From the NCBI GenBank assembly GCA_904501855.1, contig CAJGCI010000085.1, forward strand, positions 1-7,840: a stretch of 7,840 nt of DNA, in the 5' to 3' direction. The position numbers and the translations under genes were made by a program. Positions 6,496 through 7,840 of this stretch are shown here, in pieces; within the stretch, counting starts at the first letter, position 1, and each line of letters starts with the position of its first letter. The DNA is from Oscillospiraceae bacterium. Its GTDB lineage: Bacteria; Bacillota; Clostridia; Oscillospirales; Oscillospiraceae. The notes under the pieces are model-generated. The model made no database searches, was not told the origin of the DNA, and worked only from the letters and a program-made list of their open reading frames with translations.

Positions 6496-7080
6496 TTATT
6501 CTTCGTATTCAAAATTATAGCAGTTCATGGAGAATTTGGTCAGCATGTTGGCCAGCTCCTCCGCAGAGATCGATTTGCCGGAATCATCCGTAAACCAGTT
6601 GGAGATCATCATGAAGCAACCGGATGCGGAATAGAAGAAACGGTACTGATCCGTGATGTCCAGATCATCAAAGGATCCACGTGTTTCAAAAAATACCGGT
6701 TCCCAGAAATCGTTGAGGATCTCTTTTATGATGGAAAGATCGACCTTGCCGGAGACAAGGACTTTAAATTCATCCTTGATCTTTCCCAGCTCCTTCAGAG
6801 CGGAAGAGAACAGGGTAAAGCACTTTTCCTGCGTGCTCATATCATCCTGCAGTGCTTCTTCCAGCTGCTCCCGGATGCTCTCACCGATGCTCCTTTCGTA
6901 TTGAACGATCTGATCAAAAGGATCGGAGAAGTAGGAGTAGTAGGTCGACCGGTTCACATCGGCATAATCGCAGATCTCCGTGACCGTAATCTTATCCAAT
7001 GGCTTGCTGCGCAGCGCTTCAATCAGGCCCTTGTGCAACAGCGTTTTTGTCATTCTGACGCGGCGGCTGTCCTCTTTCAT
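6496..7080 (-). CDS. TetR/AcrR family transcriptional regulator
   Basis: This 194-aa protein has the normal TetR architecture. The N-terminal three-helix DNA-binding domain covers about residues 8-55, with the helix-turn-helix around ITVTEICDYADVNRSTYYSYF (31-51), where the N-R-S-T-Y-Y-S-Y-F recognition-helix signature is clear. The remaining 140 residues form a divergent helical ligand and dimer domain of the kind seen in many Bacillota regulators without a known ligand. ATG 7080 follows GGGGTG at a suitable distance and keeps the basic N-terminus (KEDSRRVRMTK). The gene is monocistronic, with its own promoter and terminator. A 31-bp imperfect palindrome overlaps the promoter and suggests autoregulation. 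No efflux pump or enzyme is divergent from it, so its wider target is unknown. It could instead control distant genes. Confidence 0.92.
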   Translation of the reverse strand: MKEDSRRVRMTKTLLHKGLIEALRSKPLDKITVTEICDYADVNRSTYYSYFSDPFDQIVQYERSIGESIREQLEEALQDDMSTQEKCFTLFSSALKELGKIKDEFKVLVSGKVDLSIIKEILNDFWEPVFFETRGSFDDLDITDQYRFFYSASGCFMMISNWFTDDSGKSISAEELANMLTKFSMNCYNFEYEE

Positions 7081-7108
7081 GGCACAATCACCCCAAATCG
7101 GACTAATT

Positions 7109-7139
7109 TTTCAAACACATTTTAATATATTGTTGGAAA
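7109..7139. promoter_or_regulatory. Putative TetR operator (imperfect palindrome)
   Basis: The arms TTTCAAACA (7109-7117) and TGTTGGAAA (7131-7139) are inverted repeats matching at eight of nine positions, with a 13-bp AT-rich centre. The -10 element of the TetR promoter lies inside, so a bound dimer would block transcription. A looser repeat of the half-sites (TTCAAA at 7196-7201, TTTGGAAA at 7207-7214) lies further upstream. Confidence 0.45.
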
Positions 7140-7147
7140 TCCGTCAA
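7119..7147 (-). promoter_or_regulatory. Promoter of the TetR gene
   Basis: On the minus strand TTGACG (7147-7142) and TAAAAT (7124-7119) are separated by exactly 17 bp and match sigma-A consensus at five of six positions each. The leader would be about 32 nt to ATG 7080. Confidence 0.65.
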
Positions 7148-7522
7148 GTCGGCGAAAAATGACGAGAACACAACAAAAAATACAAAAATGTTGGATTCAA
7201 ATCAAATTTGGAAAGCCGTTCCTTAAGTGAAAGACGGTAATTGATGGAAAAAAAGCGTGAAAAACCGCAAAAAGATCTTGATTTGCCTAAAGAATATTAA
7301 GGATCGTGAAGAACAAACTGATTTCAGAATGAATAATTATCGATGTTACCGCATAAATATGCATTTTTATGAAAAGGATCAATGCGGAAAAATTTTTATT
7401 GCATACACCCGGATCGATGGGAGGTAAACGGAAGCTTTTCCGTTCCCTGCAGTGCAGTTTTTGTGCGGATATTACCGTAAATGGGTTTTCTCATTTTTTT
7501 TCCTTTTATCCGGATTATTATA
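7148..7522. other. AT-rich intergenic region, no confident gene
   Basis: This stretch between the TetR promoter and the tRNA promoter is much richer in A and T than the neighbouring genes. It holds several small inverted repeats: CCGCAT (7349-7354) with ATGCGG (7382-7387), AACGGAA (7427-7433) with TTCCGTT (7438-7444), and CTGC/GCAG (7447-7457) followed by five Ts. One short frame, 7257-7427 on the plus strand with a GTG start (56 codons), is open, but it lacks a good ribosome site and recognisable domains. A second, 7244-7300 (18 codons, starting MEKKREKPQ), is similarly unsupported. The region may be a spacer, a decayed gene or a small RNA locus; none of these is shown. Confidence 0.5.
7479..7501 (+). 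terminator. Weak terminator-like hairpin upstream of the tRNA promoter
   Basis: AAATGGG (7479-7485) pairs with CTCATTT (7490-7496), including one G-U pair, around the loop TTTT. An uninterrupted run of eight Ts covers 7494-7501. The stem is short and AT-rich. If functional it ends a plus-strand transcript from the AT-rich region just before the tRNA promoter. Confidence 0.35.
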
Positions 7523-7551
7523 TTGACAACCGCTTCAGAATTTGGTATTTT
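7523..7551 (+). promoter_or_regulatory. Promoter of the tRNA cluster
   Basis: A perfect TTGACA (7523-7528), a 17-bp spacer and TATTTT (7546-7551), preceded by TGG as an extended -10, form a strong sigma-A-type promoter. Transcription would begin near 7558, only about 7 nt before the tRNA-Asp 5' end. Confidence 0.85.
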
Positions 7552-7564
7552 ATTAAAGCCGTGT

Positions 7565-7641
7565 GGCCGAGTAGTTCAGTCGGTTAGAACGCTAGCCTGT
7601 CACGCTAGAGGTCGAGGGTTCAAGTCCCTTCTCGGTCGCCA
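7565..7641 (+). tRNA. tRNA-Asp (anticodon GUC)
   Basis: The 77 nt fold into a complete cloverleaf with an encoded CCA. The acceptor stem is GGCCGAG with CTCGGTC (one G-U). The D stem is GTTC/GAAC, and the anticodon stem CTAGC/GCTAG holds the loop CTGTCAC with GTC at 7599-7601. The T arm is GAGGG/CCCTT with loop TTCAAGT, and the discriminator is G. All stems pair fully, so the gene should be functional. Confidence 0.97.
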
Positions 7642-7647
7642 ATAAGG

Positions 7648-7672
7648 CCCGCGGATTCGATCCGCGGGTTTT
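7648..7672 (+). terminator. Terminator-like hairpin between the two tRNA genes
   Basis: CCCGCGGA (7648-7655) and TCCGCGGG (7661-7668) form a perfect 8-bp GC-rich stem, extended by one T-A pair around a TCG loop. TTTTATAT follows. The next tRNA begins 4 nt after the four-T run, so there is no room for a separate promoter. The hairpin may attenuate tRNA-Thr or mark an RNase processing site. Confidence 0.6.
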
Positions 7673-7676
7673 ATAT

Positions 7677-7752
<76 letters not shown>

Positions 7753-7758
7753 GCTTTC

Positions 7759-7790
7759 AAGACTCAAAACGTTTGTTTTGGGTCTTTTTT
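7759..7790 (+). terminator. Terminator of the tRNA cluster
   Basis: GACTCAAAAC (7761-7770) pairs with GTTTTGGGTC (7775-7784) with one G-U pair, and A-T pairs extend it outward. A run of six Ts follows at 7785-7790. It starts a few nt after the CCA of tRNA-Thr. Confidence 0.9.
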
Positions 7791-7811
7791 GTTATGGGAA
7801 AACACCAAATG

Positions 7812-7834
7812 AAAAACGAAGATTCTTCCTTCGG
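7812..7834 (-). terminator. Possible minus-strand terminator at the window edge
   Basis: On the minus strand CGAAG and CTTCG (7833-7829 and 7821-7817) form a 5-bp stem followed by TTTTT. It could end a minus-strand gene lying beyond the right edge. The stem is short, and an alternative palindrome (7818-7828) competes with it. Confidence 0.25.
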
Positions 7835-7840
7835 TTGCAA

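Noticed and set aside
6445..7125. 226-codon open frame on the plus strand, antisense to the TetR gene
   Set aside because: It runs through two terminator stems and is codon-aligned to a clear TetR protein on the other strand.
7369..7587. 72-codon open frame on the plus strand
   Set aside because: It runs through the tRNA promoter and into tRNA-Asp, and has no recognisable domain.
7809..7840. ATG at 7809 as the start of a gene running off the right edge
   Set aside because: Only about ten codons are visible, the upstream ribosome site is weak, and a possible minus-strand terminator overlaps it.

Overview
The window looks like a stretch of a Gram-positive chromosome of the class Clostridia (Bacillota). 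The evidence is strong AGGAGG-type ribosome binding sites, sigma-A-like promoters, U-tract hairpin terminators, a secreted protein with three SLH (S-layer homology) domains, a PepV/Sapep-type M20 dipeptidase, and tRNA genes with encoded CCA ends. The genus cannot be named from this sequence. Coding regions favour G or C at third codon positions, while the intergenic DNA and the region upstream of the tRNAs are clearly AT-rich. No mobile element, CRISPR array, phage gene or toxin-antitoxin pair was seen.

Layout. Positions 1-103 are non-coding and hold two GC-rich inverted repeats. A formate/nitrite-family channel gene (104-952, minus) is divergent from a secreted SGNH hydrolase carrying three SLH repeats (1203-2774, plus). 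A bidirectional terminator (2789-2821) separates the hydrolase from a two-gene minus-strand operon, which runs from an AEC-family transporter (start 4847) into an acyltransferase-3 membrane protein (start 3905, a TTG codon). A 154-bp divergent promoter region separates this operon from an M20 dipeptidase (5002-6390, plus). Two back-to-back terminators follow, then a minus-strand TetR-family regulator (6496-7080). An AT-rich stretch of about 480 bp without a convincing gene leads to a well-formed promoter, tRNA-Asp(GUC), a terminator-like hairpin, tRNA-Thr(GGU) and a final terminator.

How the genes may work together. Most genes look like independent housekeeping or cell-envelope functions: anion transport, organic-anion or amino-acid efflux, dipeptide breakdown and wall modification. 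The most suggestive pairing is the surface-anchored SGNH hydrolase facing an acyltransferase-3 protein. These two folds are fused in OatA-like O-acetyltransferases, so the neighbours could add and remove acyl groups on the same envelope polymer, but this is inference. The TetR regulator has no obvious target beside it other than its own promoter, where a 31-bp imperfect palindrome overlaps the -10 element.

I found no strong evidence of an undescribed system. The best leads are the divergent SGNH active site, the hairpin between the two tRNAs, the putative TetR operator and the unexplained AT-rich region.
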